From contig JBFWXN010000010.1 of the NCBI GenBank assembly GCA_050187415.1, positions 1 to 64,000 on the forward strand: a stretch of 64,000 bases of DNA, in the 5' to 3' direction. The position numbers and the translations under genes are program-made. A model generated the notes under the pieces. The model searched no databases, had not been told where the DNA came from, and saw nothing but the letters and a program-made list of their open reading frames with translations. Positions 17,361 through 26,406 of the stretch are shown in pieces. Each line of letters starts with the position of its first letter. Position 1 is the first letter of the stretch. The stretch comes from Ga0077555 sp050187415. GTDB lineage: Bacteria; Pseudomonadota; Alphaproteobacteria; Rhizobiales; Hyphomicrobiaceae.

Positions 17361-18281
17361 CTACAGCTGCCCGAGGTCGAAGCCTCTCACGAGTTCGGCA
17401 CCCGACATGGGCCGCTTGCCCGCCCGCTGAACCTCGACGAGACGGATCGCGCCGGTGCCGCATGCGATCACAGGGCCATCGGCAGAATGAACTCGTCCAG
17501 GGGGACCTTTCGCCTCGTCGATTGCGGAGCGCAGCACCTTGATGCGCTCCCTCTTGCCGTCCGGTCCGGCCTCCAGCCAGGCACCCGGAAATGGCGATAG
17601 GCCGCGGATTCGATTGTGCACCTCGGTCGCCGATCGGCTCAGGTCGATTCGGGTCTCGGATTTGTCGATCTTCGCCGCATAGGTGACGCCTTCGGTGGGC
17701 TGCGGCGTGGCGACGAGAGACCCCCGCTCCAGCGCCGCCAGTGCCCGGACCATCAACCCTGCGCCGACCAGCATCATTCGATCGTGCAATTCGCCCGCCG
17801 TCGTGTCGGGGCCGATTTCGATCCGCTCGGCGAGGCAGATGGGGCCGGTATCGAGGCCCTCGTCCATGCGCATCACCATGGCAGCGGTTTCGGTATCACC
17901 CGCCATGATCGCCCGTTGGATCGGCGCCGCTCCCCGCCAGCGCGGCAACGCCGAGCCGTGCATGTTGAGGCAGCCATAGCGCGGTGCTGCGAGAACAGCC
18001 TTCGGCAGTAAAAGGCCGTAGGCGACCACCACTGCCACGTCGGCCTCATGGTCGCGAAACGCCGCCTGCTCCGTCGCACCCTTCAGGCTTCTCGGGGTGC
18101 AGACGGGAAGTCCCGCGGCCTCGGCGTAGGCATGAACGGGCGACTTCCTCGTCGCCATGCCTCGGCCAGCCGGACGCGGCGGCTGGGAATAGACCGCCAC
18201 CACGTCGTGACCGGCACCGATGGTCTCCGAGAGCGTCGGCACGGCGATCTCAGGCGTTCCCATGAAGACGACCCGCAGCAT
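17361..18281 (-). CDS. fmt: Methionyl-tRNA formyltransferase
   Basis: Formylates initiator Met-tRNA using 10-formyl-tetrahydrofolate. The 306-residue protein opens MLRVVFMGTPEIAVPTL and holds the folate-site block CLNMHGSALPRWRGAAPIQR. Asn107, His109 and Asp145 (MDEGLDTGPI) are the catalytic residues. The C-terminal OB-like domain (about 205-300) ends normally. It is the third gene of a minus-strand series after mtnP and def, 120 bases from def. truA, often found downstream in relatives, is not present. Confidence 0.97.
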   Translation of the reverse strand: MLRVVFMGTPEIAVPTLSETIGAGHDVVAVYSQPPRPAGRGMATRKSPVHAYAEAAGLPVCTPRSLKGATEQAAFRDHEADVAVVVAYGLLLPKAVLAAPRYGCLNMHGSALPRWRGAAPIQRAIMAGDTETAAMVMRMDEGLDTGPICLAERIEIGPDTTAGELHDRMMLVGAGLMVRALAALERGSLVATPQPTEGVTYAAKIDKSETRIDLSRSATEVHNRIRGLSPFPGAWLEAGPDGKRERIKVLRSAIDEAKGPPGRVHSADGPVIACGTGAIRLVEVQRAGKRPMSGAELVRGFDLGQL

Positions 18282-18401
18282 GTGCCTCCCTTACGCTTGC
18301 CCGATGGAGCGGACTTTCGCAGACGCGAAGCCTACAAACGCGCACCCCATAGCCGCAGCGGGGCGCCAAATCAAAGCGCGGCAAGTTTCAGATCCGAACT
18401 T

Positions 18402-18917
18402 TTAGGCTGTGACCGAACGGGTCTGCTTCTTGAAGCGTCGGATGATGATGTCCCGCTTCAGGCGCGACAGGAAATCGATGATCAGACGTCCGTCGAGATG
18501 ATCTATTTCGTGTTGTATTGCCGTGGCGAGCAAGCCTTCCGCCTTCATCGTTTGCTCGACGCCACTCCGGTCGAGATAGCTCACATCGACCATGGCCGGC
18601 CGCTCGATGTCGACTTTGACGTCGGGAATCGAGAGGCACCCTTCCTCGTACACACTCGTCTCGTCGGCGCGGCCGATGATGCGCGGGTTGATCAACACCA
18701 GCGGCTTCTTCTCGCCCTCCTTCTCGGATACGTCGACGACGATCAGACGGCGCGAGACGCCCACTTGCGGCGCGGCAAGCCCGATGCCGGGTGCATCGTA
18801 CATGGCGTCCAGCATATCGTCCGCCAAGCGACGTAAGTCGTCGTCCACGCGCTCCACCGGCAGCGCGACCTTGCGCAGGATCGGGTCGGGGAGGGTGATG
18901 ATTTCGAGCTTGCTCAT
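18402..18917 (-). CDS. def: Peptide deformylase
   Basis: A 171-residue metalloenzyme that removes the N-formyl group from new proteins, the partner step to Fmt. All three motifs are intact: GIGLAAPQVG (44-53), EEGCLSIP (91-98, metal ligand Cys94) and QHEIDHLDG (135-143, His136 and His140 with Glu137). I chose the ATG at 18917 because the family starts at MSKLEIITLPDPILR; an in-frame ATG at 18947 adds ten unlikely residues. Gene order def-fmt is widely conserved. Confidence 0.97.
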   Translation of the reverse strand: MSKLEIITLPDPILRKVALPVERVDDDLRRLADDMLDAMYDAPGIGLAAPQVGVSRRLIVVDVSEKEGEKKPLVLINPRIIGRADETSVYEEGCLSIPDVKVDIERPAMVDVSYLDRSGVEQTMKAEGLLATAIQHEIDHLDGRLIIDFLSRLKRDIIIRRFKKQTRSVTA

Positions 18918-18970
18918 ATTGAATCTAGGGCTGGCTTGGACGGGCACAAATGTCGGGCGATTCTATCGCT

Positions 18971-19849
18971 CTAGACACCTTTCAGAACACGGCCGGCTAC
19001 CGCGTCGAGCTTTGCGACCATTTCGGGGTCGCGAGCCCCTGGCGGGGTGATGATCGCCACGTCGAGCGCCCGGTCGGACCCGATCGGGCAACGCGGGTGT
19101 TCTCTTGGAAAATTGGCGGCGAGCCGGGTCATGAGGCGTTGGGCCTTGACGACATTCTCGCTCAGGACGCGGATCACCGCCGCAACGTCGACCTCGGCAT
19201 GATCCTCGTGCCAGCAGTCGTAGTCGGTGACCATGGCGACTGTTGCATAGCAGATCTCGGCCTCGCGCGCGAGCTTCGCTTCGGGCATGTTGGTCATGCC
19301 GATCACGTCGCAACCCCACGAGCGGTAGAGGTTCGACTCGGCCCGGGTCGAGAACTGGGGCCCCTCCATGACGAGGTACGTGCCGCCGCGCGTCATCGAG
19401 ACGGCCTCGTCGCGGGCGGCCGTCTCGATCGCGTCGCAGAGCACCGGGCTGACCGGGTCGGCGACCGACACATGCGCCACCAGCCCTGGCCCGAAAAAGC
19501 TCTTCTCGCGGGCGAATGTGCGATCGATGAACTGGTCGACGAGCACGAAGTGCCCCGGAGGATACTCGCCCTTTAGCGATCCACACGCGGACACGGACAC
19601 AAGATCCGTCACGCCCGCGCGTTTCAGGACGTCGATGTTCGCCCGATAATTGATGGCCGAGGGCGGCACGCGATGGCCGCGCCCATGGCGAGGCAGGAAC
19701 CGGATCGGAAGCCCGTCCACCTCCGCGAAGAGCACGTCGTCAGACGGCATCCCCCACGGCGAGACGACGCGTTCCCATCGCGGCCGCTGGAACGCGGGAA
19801 GGTCATAGAGGCCGGAGCCGCCGATAATTCCGAGCACGGATTGCGTCAT
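18971..19849 (-). CDS. mtnP: S-methyl-5'-thioadenosine phosphorylase
   Basis: A 292-residue purine nucleoside phosphorylase-family enzyme. It cleaves methylthioadenosine to adenine and methylthioribose-1-phosphate in methionine salvage. Visible motifs are IIGGSGLYDL near the start, FLPRHGRGHRVPPSAINYRA (about 53-72), and the substrate block MEGPQFSTRAESNLYRSWG followed by VIGMTNMPEAKLAREAEICY. The MTN-type methionine-rich TNMPEA is typical of MTAP rather than ordinary PNP. It lies 54 bases upstream of def on the same strand and may share its transcript. Confidence 0.93.
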   Translation of the reverse strand: MTQSVLGIIGGSGLYDLPAFQRPRWERVVSPWGMPSDDVLFAEVDGLPIRFLPRHGRGHRVPPSAINYRANIDVLKRAGVTDLVSVSACGSLKGEYPPGHFVLVDQFIDRTFAREKSFFGPGLVAHVSVADPVSPVLCDAIETAARDEAVSMTRGGTYLVMEGPQFSTRAESNLYRSWGCDVIGMTNMPEAKLAREAEICYATVAMVTDYDCWHEDHAEVDVAAVIRVLSENVVKAQRLMTRLAANFPREHPRCPIGSDRALDVAIITPPGARDPEMVAKLDAVAGRVLKGV

Positions 19850-19997
19850 GGGGTCTCCTGGTTTCGGCTCCCAGGCCTATGGCGCGGCACCGGCGGCCAA
19901 AATACCGCCAACAGCGCACAAAGGCGAGGCGCACCCGCCCGCGCGCCAACCGTTTGGCCCCAGATGGCGCCGGCGAGGCCATCCGCCGCCCGGGGTT

Positions 19998-20420
19998 TCA
20001 GCGATTTAGCACGAACTCGGCCGAACCACCCCCACCCGTGAGGTAGGCGCTGAGGCGGGCGCCCCGCAATGTGATGCGGATCTTGCCCATGATGCCGTGT
20101 TCCTGGTTGAAAAAATCGCCGCGATAAATGTTGCCGCCGACACGACGGATTTCGGCGACCTGTTGGACGCGGGCAGACGACGTCGCGCAAACGGCATTCA
20201 TGCTGAACGCGTTGCCGCCCCGGCGGCGGAAATGTGCCCGACATCGCGCCCGCTCCGTCTCCCCTGACGGAAAGACGATTTTGCCGCCACCACCCCATGA
20301 TCCCGACAAGTCCGACGACTGGGCGACAGCCTTCGGTGCTGCCCCCGCGGTAAGGAGCAGAAACGCGGAACCCGCGACCGTGGCAATGGACTTGAGAAGA
20401 GGCGAGATTGGCATGTGCAC
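19998..20420 (-). CDS. Secreted hypothetical protein, 140 residues
   Basis: A clear signal peptide (MHMPISPLLKSIATVAGSAF, cleavage near PKAVAQ) leads a small mature domain with SDLSGSWGGGGKIVFPSGET and later IYRGDFFNQEHGIMGKIRI. It resembles lipocalin-like or META-type small beta domains in outline, but I do not recognise a named family. An in-frame ATG two codons later could be the start. Its promoter region (20421-20564) is shared with the divergent HDAC-like gene. Probably periplasmic. Confidence 0.7.
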   Translation of the reverse strand: MHMPISPLLKSIATVAGSAFLLLTAGAAPKAVAQSSDLSGSWGGGGKIVFPSGETERARCRAHFRRRGGNAFSMNAVCATSSARVQQVAEIRRVGGNIYRGDFFNQEHGIMGKIRITLRGARLSAYLTGGGGSAEFVLNR

Positions 20421-20564
20421 AGACCTTTACGCGACCGAACGTCTCAAATTTGAACGGCGCCCACAAATGTCAACGGCGCGCCCATGTCTTTCCAACTCAC
20501 ATTAGCGATACCACCTCGAATGCGACTATCGTGTAACACTCGTTGATCCCGGAGTTAATCACCG

Positions 20565-21509
20565 ATGACCACGCTGCTCATCACGCATCCGAGCTTCGTC
20601 GAGCACGACACCGGCCCGGGCCATCCGGAGCGGGCCGACAGGATGCGTGCGATCGACAAGGTCATGGCTCACGACATATTCGCCGGCCTCGAACGCAAGC
20701 AGGCGCCGCTCAGGGACGACGTCGAACAATGGATCGCGCTCGCCCATTCCCAGGCCTATATCGACATGCTGAAAGAGGCGCGTCCCGCTGCCGGCGAGAT
20801 GCAGGTCCGCGTCGATCCCGACACCGTGCTCTCACCGGGATCGTGGGAAGCGGCCGTGCGGGCCGTCGGTGCTGGCCTGCTCGCCGTCGACGACGTCATG
20901 GCCCGTCGCTCGTCGAACGCTTTCTGCCAGATCCGGCCGCCGGGCCACCATGCGGAAAGGGATCGAGCCATGGGGTTCTGCTTCTTCAACAGCATAGCCG
21001 TTGCCGCCCTCTACGCCCGTCAGGCTCACGGCGCCGAACGCATTGCCGTCGTCGACTTCGACGTCCACCACGGTAACGGGACCCAGGATATCTTCTGGAG
21101 CGACAAGAACCTGTTCTTTGCTTCGACGCATCAAATGCCGCTCTACCCGGGAACCGGCGCCCTGTCCGAGACGGGCGTCGGCAACATCTGGAACGCTCCG
21201 TTGCGACCGGGCGACGACGGCGAGCCGTTCCGTGAAGCCATACAAAGCCGCATCCTGCCTGCGCTTCGCAACTTCGCACCCGACTTGGTGCTTGTGTCTG
21301 CGGGCTTCGATGCGCACCGCGACGACCCACTTGCCAATCTCGAGCTTGTCGAGGCCGACTACGCGTGGGCGACCCAGCAGCTTGTCGAGGAAGCGGACCG
21401 CCATGCAGGAGGACGCCTCGTATCGATGCTCGAAGGTGGGTATAACCTCGCCGCGCTCGCCCGGTCCACGGCGGTCCATGTCAAAGTCCTGATGGATGCC
21501 GGAAGCTGA
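20565..21509 (+). CDS. Histone deacetylase-family amidohydrolase
   Basis: A 314-residue zinc amidohydrolase of the bacterial HDAC / acetylpolyamine amidohydrolase / AcuC superfamily. The proton-relay His pair is in IRPPGHHAERDRAMGFCFFN (His128, His129), and the zinc ligands are Asp166 and His168 (VDFDVHHGNGTQ) and Asp249 (VSAGFDAH). The substrate is not predictable; acetylated polyamines or acetyl-lysine are family precedents. It heads the conserved alphaproteobacterial series with xseB and dxs on the same strand, with xseB 65 bases downstream. Confidence 0.93.
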   Translation: MTTLLITHPSFVEHDTGPGHPERADRMRAIDKVMAHDIFAGLERKQAPLRDDVEQWIALAHSQAYIDMLKEARPAAGEMQVRVDPDTVLSPGSWEAAVRAVGAGLLAVDDVMARRSSNAFCQIRPPGHHAERDRAMGFCFFNSIAVAALYARQAHGAERIAVVDFDVHHGNGTQDIFWSDKNLFFASTHQMPLYPGTGALSETGVGNIWNAPLRPGDDGEPFREAIQSRILPALRNFAPDLVLVSAGFDAHRDDPLANLELVEADYAWATQQLVEEADRHAGGRLVSMLEGGYNLAALARSTAVHVKVLMDAGS

Positions 21510-21574
21510 GCGCACCCGAGAGCCTTGTCGAGGCTCGTCTCTGAAGCGCGCGCCGCAAGGCGCCGAACGATCGC

Positions 21575-21856
21575 ATGGAGATCAGCCTCATGCAGGACAA
21601 AACTGCCGCTCGTTTTGCGGACATTGACGAGTTGAGTTTCGAGCGCGCCCTGAAGGAGCTGGAAGCGATCGTCGGGCGGCTCGAGCGGGGCGACGTCGAG
21701 CTTGAGGAATCCATCGCGATCTACGAGCGCGGCGATGCGCTGAAGGCCCACTGCAATCGCCTCCTGAAGCAGGCCGAAGCCAAGGTCGAGCGGCTGACGT
21801 TCGGAGCGGACGGTGCACCGAAAGGCGCCGAGGCCTTCGATCCCGAGACGACTTGA
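21575..21856 (+). CDS. xseB: Exodeoxyribonuclease VII small subunit
   Basis: A 93-residue helical protein with the XseB signature LSFERALKELEAIVGRLERG followed by DVELEESIAIYERGDALKAH. It partners XseA to degrade single-stranded DNA; xseA is not in the window. The ATG at 21590 (five codons in) is an alternative start. Genes for HDAC-like protein, xseB and dxs follow each other on the same strand. In many relatives ispA lies between xseB and dxs; it is absent here. Confidence 0.95.
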   Translation: MEISLMQDKTAARFADIDELSFERALKELEAIVGRLERGDVELEESIAIYERGDALKAHCNRLLKQAEAKVERLTFGADGAPKGAEAFDPETT

Positions 21857-22069
21857 CGGCCGTTGCAGGCCTGCGCAAAACAGCAACACAAGCCCGTTGG
21901 GCCTCCGACCCGAGGCGGCTTCATGCCTCCATTGTGCGGTCCGCGACGATTGGAACGAACAATTTTGCTCAAGCTGCCCTATATGTACGGATGATGACGG
22001 GACTTTGCGGGTGCCAGGGCACCCCCACCGGCCTACACTGGCAGTCCCATTCTCAAAGTGCGGTCCACG

Positions 22070-23983
22070 ATGAGCACGTCCACTAAAACGCCTCTCCTCG
22101 ACCAGATCGACTCACCGGCCGAGTTGCGCCGATTGCCCGAGAAGGATCTGGTTGCCGTCGCCGCAGAGTTGCGACAGGAAACGATCGACGCCGTTTCCGT
22201 GACCGGCGGACATCTTGGCGCCGGGCTCGGCGTTATCGAGCTAACGGTCGCCCTCCACCACGTATTCAATACGCCGCGTGACCGCATTATCTGGGACGTC
22301 GGCCATCAAGCCTATCCGCATAAGATTCTGACGGGCCGACGGCACGCCATTCGCACCCTCCGGCAGGCCGGAGGTCTCTCGGGCTTCACGAAGCGCGCGG
22401 AGAGCGAGTATGACCCGTTCGGCGCCGCCCACTCGTCGACGTCGATCTCGGCTGGCCTCGGCATGGCTGTCGCGCGCGACCTCGAAGGCCGCGACAATTC
22501 CGTCGTTTGCGTCATCGGCGACGGCGCGATGAGCGCAGGCATGGCCTACGAGGCGATGAACAACGCCGGCGCGCGCAACGAGCGCCTGATCGTCGTTCTG
22601 AACGACAACGACATGTCGATTGCGCCGCCCGTCGGCGCACTCTCGAACTATCTCGCCCGCATCACCTCGTCGGGAACGTATCTCCAGCTTCGGGAATCGT
22701 TGAAACAACTCGCCAAGCGTCTACCCAAGAACTGGGAGCGGCGCGCGGCCCGTGTCGAGGAGTATACGCGCCACCTCTGGCAAGGTGGTGCCTGGTTCGA
22801 GGAACTCGGCTTCTATTACATCGGCCCGATCGACGGGCACGATCTCGGTATCCTGCTGCCCGTCCTGAAAAACGCGCGGGACGCACGCAAGGGACCGATC
22901 CTGATCCATGTGGTGACGCGGAAGGGCAAGGGCTACCCACCGGCTGAGGCCTCGGACGACAAGTATCACGGCGTCAACCAGTTCAATGTGATCACCGGGG
23001 CGCAGTCCAAGCCGAAAGCCAACGCGCCGGGCTATACCAAGGTCTTCGCCGAGAGCCTCCTCCAGGCCGCGCGCAAGGACCCCAAGATCGTCGCCGTGAC
23101 AGCGGCCATGCCGTCGGGCACAGGCCTCGATCTCTTCGGCAAGGAGTTCCCCGACCGCACCTTCGACGTCGGCATTGCCGAGCAACACGGCGTCACGTTC
23201 GCGGCCGGACTCGCGACGGAGGGTTTCAAGCCCTTCGCCGCCATCTATTCGACATTCCTGCAGCGCGCCTACGACCAGGTTGTGCACGACGTGGCGATAC
23301 AGCGGCTGCCCGTTCGCTTTGCCATCGACCGTGCCGGCCTCGTCGGCGCGGATGGGCCCACACATGCCGGCTCGTTCGATCTGGCCTATCTCGGCTCGCT
23401 CCCCGGCTTCGTGATCATGGCGGCTGCCGACGAAGCGGAGCTGAAGCACATGGTCGCGACCGCCGCCGAGATCAACGACCGGCCGTCCGCGTTCCGTTAT
23501 CCGCGTGGCGAAGGCGTTGGCGTCGAGATGCCCGTCGAGGGCATTCCGCTGGAGATTGGTCGAGGTCGCATTGTTCGCGAGGGCTCGACCGTCGCCATCC
23601 TGTCTCTCGGCACGCGCCTCGCCGAGAGCCTCAAGGCCGCCGAGCAACTCGCCGCGTTCGGACTCTCGACGACCGTCGCGGACGCACGCTTCATGAAGCC
23701 GCTCGATACGGCTCTGATCGATCGCCTGGCACGCGAACACGAGATCCTCGTTACGGTCGAGGAGGGTTCAATCGGCGGGTTCGGCAGCCACGTGCTCCAG
23801 CATCTGGCGTCGGGCGGCCGGCTCGACCGCGGCTTGCGGGTCCGCACGATGATCCTTCCCGATCATTTCATCGACCATGACAAGCCTGAGCGGATGTACG
23901 AGCGCGCCGGTCTCAACGCGTCGGGCATCGTGCAGACCGTCATGGGGGCTCTCGGCAGGGGCGTGCAGGCGAACGAGCTTTAG
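22070..23983 (+). CDS. dxs: 1-deoxy-D-xylulose-5-phosphate synthase
   Basis: The first enzyme of the MEP isoprenoid pathway, condensing pyruvate and glyceraldehyde-3-phosphate with thiamine diphosphate. The 637-residue protein has DVGHQAYPHKILTGRR (76-91), the ThDP motif VIGDGAMSAGMAYEAMNNAG starting at 148, the transketolase central-domain block FDVGIAEQHGVTFAAGLATE with its catalytic Glu, and a C-terminal domain. I chose the ATG at 22070; a GTG at 22058 is four codons earlier. It is followed by a strong terminator at 24180. Confidence 0.97.
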   Translation: MSTSTKTPLLDQIDSPAELRRLPEKDLVAVAAELRQETIDAVSVTGGHLGAGLGVIELTVALHHVFNTPRDRIIWDVGHQAYPHKILTGRRHAIRTLRQAGGLSGFTKRAESEYDPFGAAHSSTSISAGLGMAVARDLEGRDNSVVCVIGDGAMSAGMAYEAMNNAGARNERLIVVLNDNDMSIAPPVGALSNYLARITSSGTYLQLRESLKQLAKRLPKNWERRAARVEEYTRHLWQGGAWFEELGFYYIGPIDGHDLGILLPVLKNARDARKGPILIHVVTRKGKGYPPAEASDDKYHGVNQFNVITGAQSKPKANAPGYTKVFAESLLQAARKDPKIVAVTAAMPSGTGLDLFGKEFPDRTFDVGIAEQHGVTFAAGLATEGFKPFAAIYSTFLQRAYDQVVHDVAIQRLPVRFAIDRAGLVGADGPTHAGSFDLAYLGSLPGFVIMAAADEAELKHMVATAAEINDRPSAFRYPRGEGVGVEMPVEGIPLEIGRGRIVREGSTVAILSLGTRLAESLKAAEQLAAFGLSTTVADARFMKPLDTALIDRLAREHEILVTVEEGSIGGFGSHVLQHLASGGRLDRGLRVRTMILPDHFIDHDKPERMYERAGLNASGIVQTVMGALGRGVQANEL

Positions 23984-24110
23984 GTTCGCGGCCACCGACG
24001 GGTCGACGGACGCGGCAGCCGCGTCAACGACGGGCCTTATCCACAGGCTCGTGTGGAAATGTCGGACTGCGCCCTATTGTTTCTCCACGCGAGCCACCAT
24101 CGGTTATATT

Positions 24111-24213
24111 AATAAAGTTCATATGTAGCCTGAGTACCTGATTTTCCGCTCCCCCATCCCCCGCGGAGTCAGGTTTTGCGACCCCGGCGGGGCCACTGCC
24201 GGGGTCGTTTTTT
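24111..24213 (+). ncRNA. Candidate small RNA ending at an intrinsic terminator
   Basis: A transcript starting just after the AT-rich TATATT box would be about 100 bases long and end at the terminator at 24180-24213. It would contain an unpaired C-rich stretch (CTCCCCCATCCCCC) resembling the anti-Shine-Dalgarno loops of alphaproteobacterial trans-acting RNAs. No good -35 box at 16-18 bases spacing was found. The alternative is that the terminator simply ends the dxs transcript. Confidence 0.3.
24180..24213 (+). terminator. Rho-independent terminator downstream of dxs
   Basis: GACCCCGGC (24180-24188) pairs perfectly with GCCGGGGTC (24198-24206) around a 9-base loop, and GTTTTTTG follows. It is the strongest intrinsic terminator in this part of the window. 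It ends dxs transcription, a small RNA, or both. Confidence 0.85.
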
Positions 24214-24407
24214 GCCGGCGAGCCGCGATACCAAGCCAAGCCGACAGGGAACCTCGGACACCGGCAATCCACGCGTGCACCGTCGCCCGTGACGTAACCT
24301 CGTGATATATGGGGGACGGCCTCGCCATGTGCCCCGAGATCGGCGGCGAGGCTGAGCCGGCACCGATACGGGTACAAGCCGGCGGCGAAACCCGAGAAGC
24401 AGCACGG

Positions 24408-25169
24408 ATGACAGCGCACGCCTCGCGTCCCAACCGACAACGGCTCGATTTGGCGCTGGTGGCTCGCGGGCTGGCATCGACACGCGCGCGGGCACGAGAC
24501 CTCGTGCTTCGTGGCGACGTCAGCGTCGACGGTATGGTCGCAGCAAAGCCCGCGATGCTGGTCGACGTCGAAAATCATGTTGCGCTGCTGCACGGACCGT
24601 CCGACTACGTGTCGCGGGGAACACTGAAGTTGCGCGCGGCGCTCGCCCATTTCGGCTTCGATACGACGGGCCGGATCGGCCTCGACATAGGCGCGTCGAC
24701 AGGTGGCTTCACCCAGGCCCTGATCGAAGACGGGGCGAGCCGCGTTTTCGCTATCGAGAACGGACACGGACAACTGCATCCGAGCCTGATCGGAAACCCT
24801 CGCGTGATCTCGTTCGAGCGCACCGATGCACGCAAGATCGATCGCGGCATGGTCAGCCACCCGATCGGCGCCATTGTTGCCGACGTGAGTTTCATATCGC
24901 TGACCAAGGTGCTGCCACCCGCGCTCGCCCTTGCTGCCAACGGCTGCTGGCTGATCGCCCTCGTCAAGCCTCAGTTCGAAGGCGATCCGCACACCATACC
25001 TCGCGACGGGGTCGTGAAGGACGCGGACGCGAGGGCGTCGGCCGTGGAACGGATCAACCGCTTTGTCGGCGGCCAGCCCCGGTGGCGCGTCACCGGCACG
25101 ATCCCCTCCCCGATCCACGGCGGCGACGGCAATATCGAGTTCCTTCTCGGAGCCGTCCTCGATGACTGA
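24408..25169 (+). CDS. tlyA: TlyA-family rRNA 2'-O-methyltransferase (hemolysin A-like)
   Basis: The 253-residue protein has an N-terminal S4 RNA-binding domain (about 10-65: RLDLALVARGLASTRARARD) and an FtsJ-type Rossmann methyltransferase domain. The latter begins at YVSRGTLKLRAAL and has the SAM site GLDIGASTGGFTQALIEDGA. VKPQFEGD is the family signature near the active site. TlyA proteins methylate 16S and/or 23S rRNA riboses. The start is the ATG at 24408; the frame is open upstream without domain content. Its end overlaps the next methyltransferase gene by eight bases. Confidence 0.9.
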   Translation: MTAHASRPNRQRLDLALVARGLASTRARARDLVLRGDVSVDGMVAAKPAMLVDVENHVALLHGPSDYVSRGTLKLRAALAHFGFDTTGRIGLDIGASTGGFTQALIEDGASRVFAIENGHGQLHPSLIGNPRVISFERTDARKIDRGMVSHPIGAIVADVSFISLTKVLPPALALAANGCWLIALVKPQFEGDPHTIPRDGVVKDADARASAVERINRFVGGQPRWRVTGTIPSPIHGGDGNIEFLLGAVLDD

Positions 25170-26394
25170 CGCGCTGGCGATTACGATCGGTGGCCTCGGT
25201 GCCCAGGGCGACGGTCTCGCCCTCACCACCGACCGGGAATGCCACATCCCGGGCGCACTACCGGGTGAGAAAGTCAGGCGGCAGGCGGACGGCGGCTTCA
25301 GCATCGTCGGACCGCCCAGTCCCGACCGCCGGGCAACCCCACTCTGCTCCCATGTTCCGCGCTGCGGCGGATGCACAGTGCAGCACATGGGCGACACGCT
25401 GTATCGCGATTGGAAGAGCGCGTTGCTCGCCGCTGCTCTGTCGCAGCGCGGCCTTGCCTGCCCCATCTCGCCGATGCGCTCCATGGCCCGCCGTTCCCGG
25501 AGGCGGGCGAGCTTCACGGGCGTATGGGTCGACGGCCGGCCGGCGCTCGGCTTCCGCGGACGCGACACGCATGACCTCGAGCCGATCGCGGATTGTGCCG
25601 TCCTCCGGACGCCGATTGTCGCCGCGCTACCGCAACTGGCGCAGCTCGCGGCCGTGGTGGTGCCGAAAGGCAAGCCGTTCCGCCTCGCCGTGCTCGCGGC
25701 CGACAACGGACTCGACATCGCCATCGACCAGCGATTGGCGCCCGCCGCCGATCGCGCAATGGCAACGGTGGCCCAACTCATGCGAGCGGCTGGCGCCATC
25801 CGCCTGACATGCAATAACCGGCTGGTGTTGCAGATGGCAGAGCCGATAGTGCTCATCGCGGACGTCGCGGTGTCGCCCGGGCCGGGCGCGTTTCTGCAAG
25901 CGACCTCGGAAACCGATGCCCTCCTGGCCGACCTCGTGATCGAAGGCCTCGGAAAGGCGCGGCACGTGCTCGATCTCTTCTGTGGTGTCGGCACCTTGTC
26001 ATGGGCGCTGGCGCGGCGTGCTCGTGTTACGGCCGTCGACGCCGATGCGTCGCTTCTCGCCACACTCGAGAAGGCCCGCAATGGTGCCCGGGGACTGAAG
26101 CCCATTCAACCGGTGCGGCGAGATCTCTTTCGCGATCCGCTGTCGCCTCGAGAGCTCGAAAAGGCGGACGCCATCGTGCTCGATCCGCCGCGAGCCGGCG
26201 CAACGGCGCAGTGTCAGAGCATCGCCCGCTCCAAAGTCCGTCGCGTCGTCATGGTCTCGTGCAACCCTGCAACGCTCGGTCGCGACCTTCGGCTTTTGGT
26301 CGACGGTGGCTACCGGCTCGAAACCGCCGCCCCGATAGACCAATTCCTGTTCACCCATCACCTGGAGGTCGTCGCCGTCCTCAGCCGCGATTGA
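25162..26394 (+). CDS. RlmD/TrmA-type 23S rRNA uracil-C5 methyltransferase
   Basis: A 410-residue SAM-dependent RNA methyltransferase of the RumA family. It has an iron-sulfur site (LCSHVPRCGGCTVQ: Cys62, Cys68, Cys71, with a later Cys in IADCAVL), a SAM site (HVLDLFCGVGTLSWALARRA), the block LDPPRAGA and the catalytic cysteine in VMVSCNPATLGRDL. The expected N-terminal TRAM domain seems short or degenerate. It overlaps tlyA by eight bases (ATGACTGA), so the two rRNA-modification genes are translationally coupled. It is convergent with a LysR gene. Confidence 0.9.
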   Translation: MTDALAITIGGLGAQGDGLALTTDRECHIPGALPGEKVRRQADGGFSIVGPPSPDRRATPLCSHVPRCGGCTVQHMGDTLYRDWKSALLAAALSQRGLACPISPMRSMARRSRRRASFTGVWVDGRPALGFRGRDTHDLEPIADCAVLRTPIVAALPQLAQLAAVVVPKGKPFRLAVLAADNGLDIAIDQRLAPAADRAMATVAQLMRAAGAIRLTCNNRLVLQMAEPIVLIADVAVSPGPGAFLQATSETDALLADLVIEGLGKARHVLDLFCGVGTLSWALARRARVTAVDADASLLATLEKARNGARGLKPIQPVRRDLFRDPLSPRELEKADAIVLDPPRAGATAQCQSIARSKVRRVVMVSCNPATLGRDLRLLVDGGYRLETAAPIDQFLFTHHLEVVAVLSRD

Positions 26395-26406
26395 CACCGG
26401 CCCCGA

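Larger units (their letters stand above)
23984..24407. other. Intergenic region between dxs and tlyA with possible small RNA
   Basis: These 424 bases contain no convincing protein gene. The centre is AT-rich (TATATT at 24105-24110 and following bases), unlike the GC-rich surroundings. About 75 bases further is a strong terminator. Between them lie pyrimidine-rich segments (CCGCTCCCCCATCCCC at about 24147) that could pair with ribosome-binding sites. The last 190 bases are the leader of tlyA. Confidence 0.5.

Noticed and set aside
24024..26105. 693-residue reverse-strand open frame
   Set aside because: It lies opposite tlyA and the rRNA methyltransferase, which have full motif sets; it is a GC-driven shadow.
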